64,000 bases of DNA from Edaphosphingomonas laterariae (GTDB lineage Bacteria; Pseudomonadota; Alphaproteobacteria; Sphingomonadales; Sphingomonadaceae), in NCBI RefSeq assembly GCF_900188165.1, contig NZ_FZOS01000001.1:434001-498000 (forward strand), given 5' to 3'. Shown one piece after another: positions 27,585-36,516 of the stretch. The position numbers were made by a program, and so were the translations under genes. The notes below the pieces were generated by a model, which was not told the origin of the DNA, did no database searches, and worked only from the letters and a program-made list of their open reading frames with translations. Position 1 is the stretch's first letter. Each line of letters starts with the position of its first letter.

Positions 27585-30077
27585 GTGACGACACGTCGCG
27601 ATTTCATCCGGGCAAGCGCCGTGGCCACGGCCGCATCGGTCGCGGGCATCGCGCTGCCGCCGCGTATCGCCGACGCCGCGAGCGAGGCACCCGGGGCAGG
27701 CATGAAATGGTCGAAGGCGCCCTGCCGTTTCTGCGGCACCGGCTGCGGCGTATCGGTGGCGGTGCAGGACAATCGCGTGATCGCCACCCATGGCGATCCC
27801 GAGGCCGAGGTCAATCGCGGGCTCAACTGCGTGAAGGGCTATTTCCTTTCCAAGATCATGTACGGCGCCGACCGGCTGACCACGCCGCTGTTGCGCAAGA
27901 AGGACGACCAATTTTCCAAGGACGGCGATTTCGTTCCGGTAAGCTGGGACGAGGCGTTCGACGTGATGGCGGCGCAGTTCAAGCGCGTGCTGAAGGCGAA
28001 GGGCGGCGCCGGCATCGGCATGGCGGGATCGGGCCAGTGGACGGTGTGGGAAGGCTATGCCGCCAACAAGCTGATGAAGGCCGGCTTCCGATCCAACCAT
28101 ATCGATCCCAATGCCCGGCACTGCATGGCATCGGCGGTGACGGGGTTCATGCGCACCTTCGGCATGGACGAACCGATGGGTTGCTATGACGATTTCGAAG
28201 CCGCCGACGCATTCGTGCTGTGGGGTTCGAACATGGCGGAGATGCATCCGATCCTGTGGACGCGCGTCACCGACCGGCGGCTTTCGAACCCGCATGTGAA
28301 AGTGGCGGTGCTGTCGACCTTCGAGCATCGCAGCTTCGACCTTGCCGACATCCCGATGATCTTCAAGCCGCAGACCGATCTGGCGATCCTGAACTACATC
28401 GCCCGCCACATCATCAAGGAAGGCAAGGTCAACGAGGATTTCGTCGCCAAGCATGTCAGCTTCAAGCGCGGCAACGATGATATCGGCTATGGCCTGCGCC
28501 CCGATAACCCACTTGAGATGAAGGCGAAGAATTCGAAGGATCCGAACGGCGGCCAGCCCATGACCTTCGACGAGTTCAAGGCCTTCGTCGAACCCTATAC
28601 GCTGGATTACGCCGCCGAGCTGAGCGGGGTCGAGAAAGGCTGGCTGAAGCACCTCGCCGATCTCTACGCCGATCCCAGGATCAAGGTGATGTCGCTGTGG
28701 ACGATGGGCTTCAACCAGCACACGCGCGGCACCTGGGCCAACAACATGGTCTACAACATCCACCTGCTGACCGGTAAGATCGCGACGCCGGGCAACAGCC
28801 CCTTCTCGCTGACCGGGCAGCCATCGGCCTGCGGCACCGCGCGCGAAGTGGGCACCTTCTCCCACCGCCTGCCTGCCGATCTGGTCGTCACCAATCCCGA
28901 ACATCGCAGGCATGCCGAGGAGATCTGGAAGGTTCCGCACGGGCTGATCGTCGACAAGCCCGGCTACCACATCGTCGAACAGAACCGGATGCTGAAGGAC
29001 GGCAAGCTCAACGCCTATTGGGTGATGGCCAACAACAATATGCAGGCCGCCGCCAACCTGAACGAGGAAGGCTATCCCGGTTATCGCAACCCGGAAAATT
29101 TCATCGTCGTTTCCGACCCCTACCCCACGGTGACGGCGCAGGCGGCCGATCTGATCCTGCCCACCGCAATGTGGGTGGAAAAGGAAGGCGCCTATGGCAA
29201 TGCCGAACGGCGCACCCAGTTCTGGCACCAGCTGGTGAAGGCGCCGGGCGAGGCGCGGTCGGACCTGTGGCAACTGATGGAATTTTCCAAGCGCTTCACC
29301 ACCGACGAATGCTGGCCGCCCGCCCTGCTCGCCGCCAATCCCGGCTTTCGGGGCAAGACGCTGTTCGACGTGCTGTTCCGCAACGGCAAGGTCGATCGCT
29401 TCCCGCCGAGCGATGTCGAGGCGGGCTATGACAATGCCGAGGCGCGGGCGTTCAATTTCTACCCGCAAAAGGGATTGTTCGAGGAATATGCCGAATTCGG
29501 GCGCGGTCACGGCCATGATCTCGCGCCGTTCGACGCCTATCATCAGGCGCGCGGGCTGCGCTGGCCCGTCGTCAACGGCAAGGAGACGCGCTGGCGCTAC
29601 AAGGAGGGCAGCGATCCTTATGTGAAGCCGGGCAGCGACTGGCAGTTCTATGGCAACAAGGACGGCCGCGCGGTGATCTGGGCGCTGCCATATGAACCGC
29701 CGGCCGAATCCCCCGACAAGGATTATGACCTGTGGCTCGCCACCGGCCGCGTGCTCGAACATTGGCATTCGGGGTCGATGACGATGCGCGTGCCAGAACT
29801 CTACAAGGCCTTCCCCGCAGCCGTCGTATTCATGAATCCCGACGATGCCAGGGCGCGCGGCCTGAAGCGCGGCGACGAGGTGAAGGTGATTTCCCGCCGG
29901 GGCGAAATGCGCAGCCGCGTCGAAACGCGCGGGCGCAATCGCGTGCCCCGGGGCCTGGTCTTCGTGCCGTGGTTCGATGCCGGCCAGCTGATCAACAAGA
30001 CGACGCTGGATGCGACCTGCCCGATTTCGAAGCAGACCGATTTCAAGAAATGCGCGGTGAAGGTGGTGATGGCCTGA
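27585..30077 (+). CDS. napA: Periplasmic nitrate reductase, catalytic subunit
   Basis: An 830-aa molybdoenzyme from a GTG at 27585 (GGGAGG upstream), the normal NapA length. The twin-arginine signal is [11 protein letters not shown] [4Fe-4S] cluster is held by Cys47/50/54/82 (CRFCGTGCG, then NCVKG). The molybdenum ligand is Cys180 in [10 protein letters not shown], and bis-MGD-binding motifs run through to the C-terminal domain ([14 protein letters not shown]). It reduces nitrate to nitrite in the periplasm using electrons from NapB/NapC. A signal-peptide chaperone (NapD) and maturation protein (NapF) are encoded just before it. No nitrite reductase is in the window. Confidence 0.97.
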   Translation: MTTRRDFIRASAVATAASVAGIALPPRIADAASEAPGAGMKWSKAPCRFCGTGCGVSVAVQDNRVIATHGDPEAEVNRGLNCVKGYFLSKIMYGADRLTTPLLRKKDDQFSKDGDFVPVSWDEAFDVMAAQFKRVLKAKGGAGIGMAGSGQWTVWEGYAANKLMKAGFRSNHIDPNARHCMASAVTGFMRTFGMDEPMGCYDDFEAADAFVLWGSNMAEMHPILWTRVTDRRLSNPHVKVAVLSTFEHRSFDLADIPMIFKPQTDLAILNYIARHIIKEGKVNEDFVAKHVSFKRGNDDIGYGLRPDNPLEMKAKNSKDPNGGQPMTFDEFKAFVEPYTLDYAAELSGVEKGWLKHLADLYADPRIKVMSLWTMGFNQHTRGTWANNMVYNIHLLTGKIATPGNSPFSLTGQPSACGTAREVGTFSHRLPADLVVTNPEHRRHAEEIWKVPHGLIVDKPGYHIVEQNRMLKDGKLNAYWVMANNNMQAAANLNEEGYPGYRNPENFIVVSDPYPTVTAQAADLILPTAMWVEKEGAYGNAERRTQFWHQLVKAPGEARSDLWQLMEFSKRFTTDECWPPALLAANPGFRGKTLFDVLFRNGKVDRFPPSDVEAGYDNAEARAFNFYPQKGLFEEYAEFGRGHGHDLAPFDAYHQARGLRWPVVNGKETRWRYKEGSDPYVKPGSDWQFYGNKDGRAVIWALPYEPPAESPDKDYDLWLATGRVLEHWHSGSMTMRVPELYKAFPAAVVFMNPDDARARGLKRGDEVKVISRRGEMRSRVETRGRNRVPRGLVFVPWFDAGQLINKTTLDATCPISKQTDFKKCAVKVVMA

Positions 30078-30088
30078 GGAGACCGGAC

Positions 30089-30592
30089 ATGCGCTCGCTA
30101 TTGCCCCTCGCCATCGCCGTGCTGCTTGCCGGTTGCGGCAAGGCCCATGAGGAAAAGCCGCACAAGGCGCCCGACGCGCCCGTCTCCATCACCAATGCCG
30201 GCCAGCAGATCGATGCGATGCGGCGCGGCGTGCCGATCGACAAGGAAGCATCGCCACCGCCAATGGCGCGCGTGGAGAATTTCGACCGGCCACGCCCGAT
30301 CAATTATGAGATGCAGCCGCCCACCATCCCCCATGCGATCGACAATTATCAGCTGACGGTGAACACCAATCGCTGCATGCTGTGCCACACGCGATCGAAT
30401 GCGGAGAAGTTTCAGGCACCGCCGGTCAGCGACACCCATTATGTGACGCGCGACGGCAAGATCCTCGAACAGATTTCATCGCGTCGCTATTTTTGCGTCC
30501 AGTGCCACGTCGTCCAGACGGATGCGCCGCCGCTCGTGGAAAACCGGTTCCAGGGGCTCGATACCAGCTTCGCAGCGGGGGAAACACGATGA
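30089..30592 (+). CDS. napB: NapB, diheme cytochrome c subunit, with a lipobox
   Basis: A 167-aa periplasmic cytochrome that passes electrons from NapC to NapA. The two c-type heme sites are C96-MLC-H100 and C136-VQC-H140, with conserved MPPTIPH-type text ([13 protein letters not shown]). The signal ends [15 protein letters not shown], a good lipobox with Cys16, so this NapB may be lipid-anchored rather than soluble as in the best-known systems. GAGGAGA precedes the ATG; the stop overlaps the napC start by four bases. Confidence 0.95.
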   Translation: MRSLLPLAIAVLLAGCGKAHEEKPHKAPDAPVSITNAGQQIDAMRRGVPIDKEASPPPMARVENFDRPRPINYEMQPPTIPHAIDNYQLTVNTNRCMLCHTRSNAEKFQAPPVSDTHYVTRDGKILEQISSRRYFCVQCHVVQTDAPPLVENRFQGLDTSFAAGETR

Positions 30593-31212
30593 GCGGCGGA
30601 CGCGTGCGCGCGATGTGGAATCGCGTCTGGAGCTGGATCAGCCCCTATTGGGATGCGCTGAGGCGGCCCAGCGTCCATTTCAGCCTGGGGTTCCTGACGC
30701 TGGGTGGCTTCATCGCCGGCATCTTCTTCTGGGGCGGCTTCAACACCGCGATGGAGGCGACGAATACCGAGGCCTTCTGCACCAGCTGCCACGAGATGCG
30801 GGAAAATGTGTTCGCCGAGCTGAAGACGACGATCCACTACAACAACCGGTCGGGCGTGCGTGCCATCTGTTCAGACTGCCATGTGCCGCATGACTGGACC
30901 GACAAGATCGCCCGCAAGATGCAGGCGTCGAAAGAGGTGTGGGGCAAGATTTTCGGCACGGTCGACACGCGCGAGAAGTTTCTCGACAAGCGGCTCGAAC
31001 TCGCCAAGCATGAATGGGCGCGGCTGAAGGCGAATGACTCGCTGGAATGCCGCAACTGTCATGAATATGATTCGATGGACCTGACCCGCCAGTCGCCGCG
31101 CGCGGCGCAGATCCACCAACGCTATCTGGGCACCGGCAAGAACACCTGCATCGATTGCCACAAGGGCATCGCCCACCATCTGCCGAACATGACCGGAATA
31201 CCGCAGGGCTGA
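30589..31212 (+). CDS. napC: NapC, tetraheme quinol dehydrogenase
   Basis: A 207-aa NapC/NirT-family protein. One N-terminal membrane anchor ([20 protein letters not shown], residues 31-50) precedes four CxxCH heme sites at C64-H68, C94-H98, C154-H158 and C187-H191. It oxidises membrane quinol and feeds NapB. Its ATG overlaps the napB stop. With no napG/napH, electron supply here is the NapC-only type. The gene ends 16 bp from a convergent glycoside hydrolase gene and no terminator is evident between them. Confidence 0.96.
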   Translation: MSGGRVRAMWNRVWSWISPYWDALRRPSVHFSLGFLTLGGFIAGIFFWGGFNTAMEATNTEAFCTSCHEMRENVFAELKTTIHYNNRSGVRAICSDCHVPHDWTDKIARKMQASKEVWGKIFGTVDTREKFLDKRLELAKHEWARLKANDSLECRNCHEYDSMDLTRQSPRAAQIHQRYLGTGKNTCIDCHKGIAHHLPNMTGIPQG

Positions 31213-31228
31213 ACGCGCCCCGCGCCCA

Positions 31229-33256
31229 TCATTCGGCGAACAGCTTGAACTCGACCAGCCGGATCGCGCGGCCCGGGCGCTGCCGCATGACGACGCGGAC
31301 GCCGCTGGCGGTGACGTTCGGCCAGGCGACATGGGTCACGCCATTGGCGACCGGCTGGCCCTCTGCCCCCGGCAGATCGCGCCACGCGCCGCCCACCATC
31401 GCCTGCAGGCGATAATGTCCGGGCGCGGCAAAGGCCGTGCCGTCATCGAAGAAAGCCAGCTCCGCGCGGGCGAGCGGCATCGGCCGGCCAAGATCGATCG
31501 CATACCATTGCTCGTCACCCGCGGGCGCCGACGACCAGCCATTGGGCAATTCCGGGAAGAACCACAGCCGCCCATCGATCGCGTCGTGGAGATTTTCCGC
31601 GTCCGTGTTGCTCGACGCCGAACCCATCGGGAACTGGCCCCGCACGAGTTGCACAGCCCGGTTGATCGGGCGGGCATAAGCCGGCTGCGCACGCCGCTCG
31701 ACCGGCACGGTCAGCCGTCCCAGCGTCGGCCGCCTTGCGACCTCGATCCCATCCACCTCGATCGCCAGCCCGGCGCCACGGCGATAATGGCTGCCATCCT
31801 GATCCCAGCGGATCGCGATGCGGCGGCCGTGATAGGGCACATCCTGCACGCGGAACCAGGCGAGCGCCTGGCTGTCGCCGGCGGCCGGCAGCAGCGGGTT
31901 CACTTCCAGCACATCGTCGGCGCGCGGGCGGATGCCGACGAGCCCGGTCAGCACCAGATCGACAAAGCCCGAATGGAAATAATGGTGGCTGCGATCGAGC
32001 CCGACGATCGGCCTGCCGGTTTCGGGATGATAATCCTCCTCCAGATCCAGCCGTTCGCCCTGATAATGAAGCGCGGCATATTGCCGCAGCAGGCGCATAT
32101 AGGTGCTGCGCGTCACCGGCCCCTGATGATCGTAATGATCGAGCAGATTTGCCATGCCGTGCAGCACCTGCGTCGTCTGATAAGGCCAGATCGGGCCGTT
32201 CCACTGGCATTCGGGCGCGGTGCCGAGATAGCGATACTGCCGCATGTAGAAGGGATAGCTCGCCTCCACCGTGCGCATCCCGGCCTTGCCGGCAAGCGAT
32301 CGCGGCGAAAGCAGGTGCCCCCATGCTGCGGCATAACGGCCCTCATCCGGCGGCAGATCGAACATCCACGGCAGATAGCCCACCAGTTCACGCGCGCGGA
32401 TCGGCGACCAATATTTCACATGCTCGTTATCGACCTGATAGCGATCGACGAAGTGGGTGAGATCCGTGCTCCACAAGGCATCGAGGACACGCGCCCGGAT
32501 CGCATCGGCACGGCCGGCAAACTCCGCCGCCATGGCGTCATCCCCTGCCATTTCGGCCAGCCTGGCCAGCGCGCGGGCATTGGCAAACATATAGGCGTTG
32601 ACCGAGGGGCGGAAGGAATCGCCGCCGCGAAACCCGTCCTTCCCACCCGACGCGTCGATCGACGACACGGTATATTCGGTGGCGTCCAGCAGCGGCTCGA
32701 CGAAATAGAGCCCCTTGGCGAAATCGAACTTTTCGTCCCACAGCCGGTAAATGTGCCGCATCACCGGCAGATGGCGCAGCGCCGCTTCACGATCGCCATC
32801 GACAAGGAAGCGGCCATAGACCGAATCCGCCATATGATCGGTGAAATGGCGATCATTGCCGCCGCGATACATGAAATCCACATAGTCGCCGGCATATCGG
32901 CGATCGTTCAGCCAGCGGCCTTCGCCGATATGGAAGCCGGTGGCGTCGTTCAGGCTGGCAAAGGGTTCGCGCTGCCACGGCACGTCATCGAGAAATTCGG
33001 TGGAGATGAAGCCTTCGGCGCCAAGGTCGCGCTGGTGTGCGCGGAACAGCGCCCAACGGTAATAATAGACCGCGTCGATCCGGGCGTCGGCGGATTCGAA
33101 AAAGGGAATGCGCGCCTGATACCAGGGCGCGTTATTGCCGAAATGCCGGCGGGCAATAGCCGCCTTGTCCATCGCGGGGGACGGCGCCGGCGCGGCCACG
33201 GCAGTGGTTGCCAACAGGGCGGCACCGGCCGCCAGCATCTTCCGCCACGCGCGCAT
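31229..33256 (-). CDS. MGH1/trehalase-like glycoside hydrolase with C-terminal discoidin-like domain
   Basis: A 675-aa exported protein. Residues 1-22 are a signal peptide (LAAGAALLATTAVAAPAPS). Residues about 60-480 show the (alpha/alpha)6 pattern of GH37/GH63/MGH1-like enzymes: GLYFVEPLLDATEYTVSSID, RPSVNAYMFANARALARLAE, then WNGPIWPYQTTQVLHGMANL, where the acidic pair of such folds is expected nearby (LEEDYHPETGRP). Residues about 530-675 resemble an F5/8 (CBM32-like) sugar-binding domain (WYAIDLGRPMPLARAELAFF). Being downstream of a TonB receptor in an arabinan locus suggests action on arabinose-containing oligosaccharides. The GH family number cannot be assigned. Confidence 0.75.
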   Translation of the reverse strand: MRAWRKMLAAGAALLATTAVAAPAPSPAMDKAAIARRHFGNNAPWYQARIPFFESADARIDAVYYYRWALFRAHQRDLGAEGFISTEFLDDVPWQREPFASLNDATGFHIGEGRWLNDRRYAGDYVDFMYRGGNDRHFTDHMADSVYGRFLVDGDREAALRHLPVMRHIYRLWDEKFDFAKGLYFVEPLLDATEYTVSSIDASGGKDGFRGGDSFRPSVNAYMFANARALARLAEMAGDDAMAAEFAGRADAIRARVLDALWSTDLTHFVDRYQVDNEHVKYWSPIRARELVGYLPWMFDLPPDEGRYAAAWGHLLSPRSLAGKAGMRTVEASYPFYMRQYRYLGTAPECQWNGPIWPYQTTQVLHGMANLLDHYDHQGPVTRSTYMRLLRQYAALHYQGERLDLEEDYHPETGRPIVGLDRSHHYFHSGFVDLVLTGLVGIRPRADDVLEVNPLLPAAGDSQALAWFRVQDVPYHGRRIAIRWDQDGSHYRRGAGLAIEVDGIEVARRPTLGRLTVPVERRAQPAYARPINRAVQLVRGQFPMGSASSNTDAENLHDAIDGRLWFFPELPNGWSSAPAGDEQWYAIDLGRPMPLARAELAFFDDGTAFAAPGHYRLQAMVGGAWRDLPGAEGQPVANGVTHVAWPNVTASGVRVVMRQRPGRAIRLVEFKLFAE

Positions 33257-33285
33257 GCCCTATCCTTCCCGTGCAACAGCAAGTT

Positions 33286-33327
33286 GGCGGCCGTCCCGAG
33301 GGGAGAGGAGGGTTCGGGACGGCCGCC
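33286..33327. other. Long intercistronic hairpin between TonB receptor and GH genes
   Basis: A perfect 14-bp GC-rich stem (33286-33299 with 33314-33327) has a 14-base loop. There is no T-tract on either side, so it is not a classic terminator. On the minus-strand transcript it lies after the receptor stop (33369) and about 30 bases before the hydrolase start (33256). It may stabilise the receptor mRNA or damp read-through. Confidence 0.6.
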
Positions 33328-33368
33328 TTGGAACGGGATGCGGATAAACCGCACCCCGTTGGACCCGA

Positions 33369-36209
33369 TCAGAAGGAGAAGCGGGCACCCAGCGCAAAGG
33401 TGCGCGCCAGCAACAGGGTGCCGAGGTTGAACTGCTCAGAATTCCCCGCATTGTCGAACTTGTAATAGTTCTGCTGCTTCGACTTGAGCAGGTTCACCGC
33501 GTCGAAGGTGAGGCCGACATTGTCCGTCACGTTCCAGGTCAGCTGGAAATCCAGGCTGTCTTCCGGCTTGTACCAGACGCCGATCGGGTTCGCGAACAGG
33601 CGCGCCTCGTTATGGTGGAGGAATTCCTTGCGCCAGATGTACGACAGGCGGGCGTTGATCGGCCCCTTATCGTAAGCGAGCGTCGCGTTGTACGAGAATT
33701 TCGAGACGTTGAAGAAGTCCGAATGGGTTTCGCCCGTCACGTTGCCGGCCGAATCCGTCATCGGGATCGTCTGGTTCGAATCCAGCACCGTCAGGCTGCC
33801 CTGGAAACCCAGCCCGTCGAGAATGCTCGGCAGGTAATTGGGGAAATAGGTCAGGCCGACTTCGACGCCCTTCAGCACGCCGTCCGAAGCGTTCACCGGG
33901 CGGGTGATCGCGAAATAATCGGTCGCGCCGGCCACGATGTCGTTGTTCGGGATATATTCCATCACCGTCAGCGGCACCACGAGCCCGCTGATCTCGCGCC
34001 GGAAACCGGTGACGTAGATCGCGCTGTTGCGTTCGAAATACCATTCGAGCGCGAGGTCGTAATTCTTCGAATGCGTCGGCTTCAGGTTGGCCGTGCCGGC
34101 GGTTCCGCTGCCATAGCCAAGATTGGTGAGATCGCCGGTGAGCGCATAATTGGGATTGAGATCGGAGAAGTTCGGACGGCGCAGCGTTTCGCCATAGTTG
34201 AAACGCACGCGCAGCTTCGGCGTGATCTCATAGCGCGCGGTGAAGCTCGGCAGGAACTTCTCGGTCGAATTGCTGGCGCGGGTCAGCGCGCCGCCGTTCA
34301 GGCGATCGTAGAAGTTGGACTTGGTGGTCACCGCGACATAGCGCACGCCACCTTCCAGCAGCAGCGGGCGGCCGAAGATCGAAAGCTCGCCATCGGCCAT
34401 CACATAGGCCGACATCGTGACTTCGTTCACGTCGAACACGCGGCCGAGCGAAAGCTGGTCGCCGGCGGTGAGGCCATAGAGGCTGCGCACGACATCCTTG
34501 TTGCCGTTCAGCCAATAGCCGTTGGCCAGCGTCCAGCTGGTCGGCACGTCGGCGCGGCCGTCGAAGAAGCCCGAATTGGTGAACCAGGCATCTTCCGGCA
34601 GCGCGCCGAGCGAGGTCGCCAGGCAGTTGGTGCTGTTGGGATCGTCCGGGCAGTTCGCGCTCTGCGTGCGGGTGTAGCTGGACGTGTCGCGATCATCATA
34701 GCGCACGCCGGCCTTGACCTTGCGAAGGAAGCCTTCGTCCCAGGTGTAATAGCCGTCGAGCGTCAGCGTCGCGGCGCTGCCCTTGTTCTTGTCGGCATTG
34801 TCGTAAAGCTGGGCGAGGTTCCAGACGCTGGGATCGGCGAGCAGCGTATCATCGTTGAAATGATAGGACGGCACGCCGCCGCCGGCGTTGAAATCGACAC
34901 TGATCTGATCGGCCACGCGATCGGTGCGCATGGCGATGAACGAGGTCTTGTTGGTGCTCGTCTGATAGGCGACGTCGCCGATGATCTTGCCGCGTTCGCC
35001 CAGATCCCACTGGCCGTTCAGCGCATAGACGAAGCTGTCGGTCTTGTTGCTGGCATAGTCGCCGCTGTTGAAGCCATAGACGTCGTCGACGGTGCGCGCC
35101 TTGACGATGTTGGTGCCGTCATACAGCTCGACCGGGCCGGGGTTGCCCCACCAGTCGACGAAGCTGAACTGCAGCGAATTGAACGTGTTGCCGCGGAAGC
35201 CGGCGTAGAACACCTCGGCGGTGTAGACCGAGCTCGAATTGGGCGCCCATTGCAGCGCGGCGTTGAACGACGGCCGTTCGCGCTTGCCGTAGAGGTCCGA
35301 CGAGAACACCGCGTCGCGCGACAGATAATAAGGCGTGTCGACGCCGTTGATGTTGAGCGTCGATCCGGCGGCGGTGGGCAGGCCGTAATCGAGGCCCGGC
35401 TGCCAGTTCACATTGTCCGGCCCCGGGAAGATGCGCTCAAGCGGGCTGAGGCCCGAACCGGCAGGCGGGGTTTCGGTCGCGAACGGCACCATCGCGCCGG
35501 CCGTGGTCGACATGTTGCGATATTTGGTGCGGCTGTAGCTGCCGTTGATCAGCACGCCGATGTCGCCGATGCCGGTTTCCCAGCGATCGCTGACGAGCAG
35601 CGCGACGTTCGGATTATAAGTGTCGGCCTGCTCGTTATAGATGCCGCGCGCCAGGCCCGAGATCGCGAAACCGTCGAAATCGAACGGCCGGCGGGTCTTG
35701 ACGTCGATCTGTCCGGCAAGGCCGGTTTCGATCTGATCGGCCGAACGCGTCTTGTAGACGTCGACCTGGCCGACGAGGTTCGCCGACACGTCCTGCAGCG
35801 CGAAGGACTGGCCCGCCGCCGTGAAGATGTTGCGGCCGTTGAGCGTGGTCAGCGGATCGGCGAGACCGCGGATCGTGACCGTCGCGGCTTCGCCGCCGGC
35901 GCGATCGGTGACCTGCACGCCGGTGACGCGCTGAAGCGCCTCGACGACATTGTTGTCGGGCAGCTTGCCAACGTCTTCGGCGACGATGGAATCGATGATC
36001 TGCACAGATTCCTTGCGGACGTTGAGCGCGCCGACGATCGAGGCGCGGACACCGGTGACGACGATATCCTCGTCACCCGCCTGGGCGGCAACCGCCACGT
36101 CCTCGCCCACCGTGCCGGTGGCACCACCGGCGGCCTGCGCATAGGCCGCGCTGCCGATCAGCAGCGAGAAAATCGACGCGGAACACATGACGACTGGCTT
36201 GAAAGCCAT
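33369..36209 (-). CDS. TonB-dependent outer-membrane receptor
   Basis: A 946-aa outer-membrane protein. Signal peptide 1-25 (SIFSLLIGSAAYAQA), TonB-box-like segment DIVVTG (48-53), and plug domain with IIDSIVAEDVGKLPDNNVVEALQRV-type signature over residues 70-95, then VTIRGL. The long beta barrel ends in ...LGARFSF with the C-terminal Phe required for insertion. The family takes up large or scarce substrates with TonB energy. In sphingomonads such receptors next to glycosidases import oligosaccharides. Here arabino-oligosaccharides are the likely cargo from context. A FadR-like site lies 41 bp upstream of the start. Confidence 0.93.
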   Translation of the reverse strand: MAFKPVVMCSASIFSLLIGSAAYAQAAGGATGTVGEDVAVAAQAGDEDIVVTGVRASIVGALNVRKESVQIIDSIVAEDVGKLPDNNVVEALQRVTGVQVTDRAGGEAATVTIRGLADPLTTLNGRNIFTAAGQSFALQDVSANLVGQVDVYKTRSADQIETGLAGQIDVKTRRPFDFDGFAISGLARGIYNEQADTYNPNVALLVSDRWETGIGDIGVLINGSYSRTKYRNMSTTAGAMVPFATETPPAGSGLSPLERIFPGPDNVNWQPGLDYGLPTAAGSTLNINGVDTPYYLSRDAVFSSDLYGKRERPSFNAALQWAPNSSSVYTAEVFYAGFRGNTFNSLQFSFVDWWGNPGPVELYDGTNIVKARTVDDVYGFNSGDYASNKTDSFVYALNGQWDLGERGKIIGDVAYQTSTNKTSFIAMRTDRVADQISVDFNAGGGVPSYHFNDDTLLADPSVWNLAQLYDNADKNKGSAATLTLDGYYTWDEGFLRKVKAGVRYDDRDTSSYTRTQSANCPDDPNSTNCLATSLGALPEDAWFTNSGFFDGRADVPTSWTLANGYWLNGNKDVVRSLYGLTAGDQLSLGRVFDVNEVTMSAYVMADGELSIFGRPLLLEGGVRYVAVTTKSNFYDRLNGGALTRASNSTEKFLPSFTARYEITPKLRVRFNYGETLRRPNFSDLNPNYALTGDLTNLGYGSGTAGTANLKPTHSKNYDLALEWYFERNSAIYVTGFRREISGLVVPLTVMEYIPNNDIVAGATDYFAITRPVNASDGVLKGVEVGLTYFPNYLPSILDGLGFQGSLTVLDSNQTIPMTDSAGNVTGETHSDFFNVSKFSYNATLAYDKGPINARLSYIWRKEFLHHNEARLFANPIGVWYKPEDSLDFQLTWNVTDNVGLTFDAVNLLKSKQQNYYKFDNAGNSEQFNLGTLLLARTFALGARFSF

Positions 36210-36516
36210 CTTATCCTCCCCTCGGCCGGCCCCTTGCCAGGCCCCAATTAACTCCGACTACTTATTTCCGAGAGACCTGTCACGCAAGCGCAAACTTCGT
36301 GTGCAAAAAGCGCAAAAACTGCGTCTCCGCACGGCCTGACATATCGAGATTTATTGAATTTATATCAGCATATTATGCGCAACCTCGGGCAACTTCCGCG
36401 TGCAGCATGGCGGGACAGTTCCGACCGTGCCGTAACGAAATCGGCGCCCCCATCACCCGATGAGAGCGCCGAATCCTGTCCATTTCAGACAGACAAGTCT
36501 GAGTTATGAGTCGAAC
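36210..36516 (-). promoter_or_regulatory. Upstream region of TonB receptor (307 bp without a gene)
   Basis: This gap separates the GH43 gene end from the receptor start. It is AT-rich around 36345-36380, unlike its surroundings, and carries GGGGAGGATAAG just before the receptor ATG. It also contains the FadR-like element at 36250-36260. The far end holds a 7-bp dyad (36499-36505 with 36514-36520) overlapping the GH43 stop. The receptor promoter must lie here; no single -35/-10 pair stands out. Confidence 0.5.
36250..36260 (-). promoter_or_regulatory. FadR-type operator candidate A (TonB receptor)
   Basis: TAGTCGGAGTT on the minus strand matches four of the six fixed positions of the FadR-family consensus TNGTNNNACNA. 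It shares the core GTCGGAGT with the site before the dioxovalerate dehydrogenase. It is 41 bp upstream of the receptor start. Confidence 0.45.

Noticed and set aside
27495-29768. Long open frame antisense to napA (over 700 codons)
   Set aside because: High-GC shadow of the real gene; composition is Arg/Ala/His-rich and no known domain appears. napA on the other strand is certain.
33612-36251. Long open frame antisense to the TonB receptor (about 880 codons)
   Set aside because: Mirrors the receptor codon pattern; no domain and no ribosome site.
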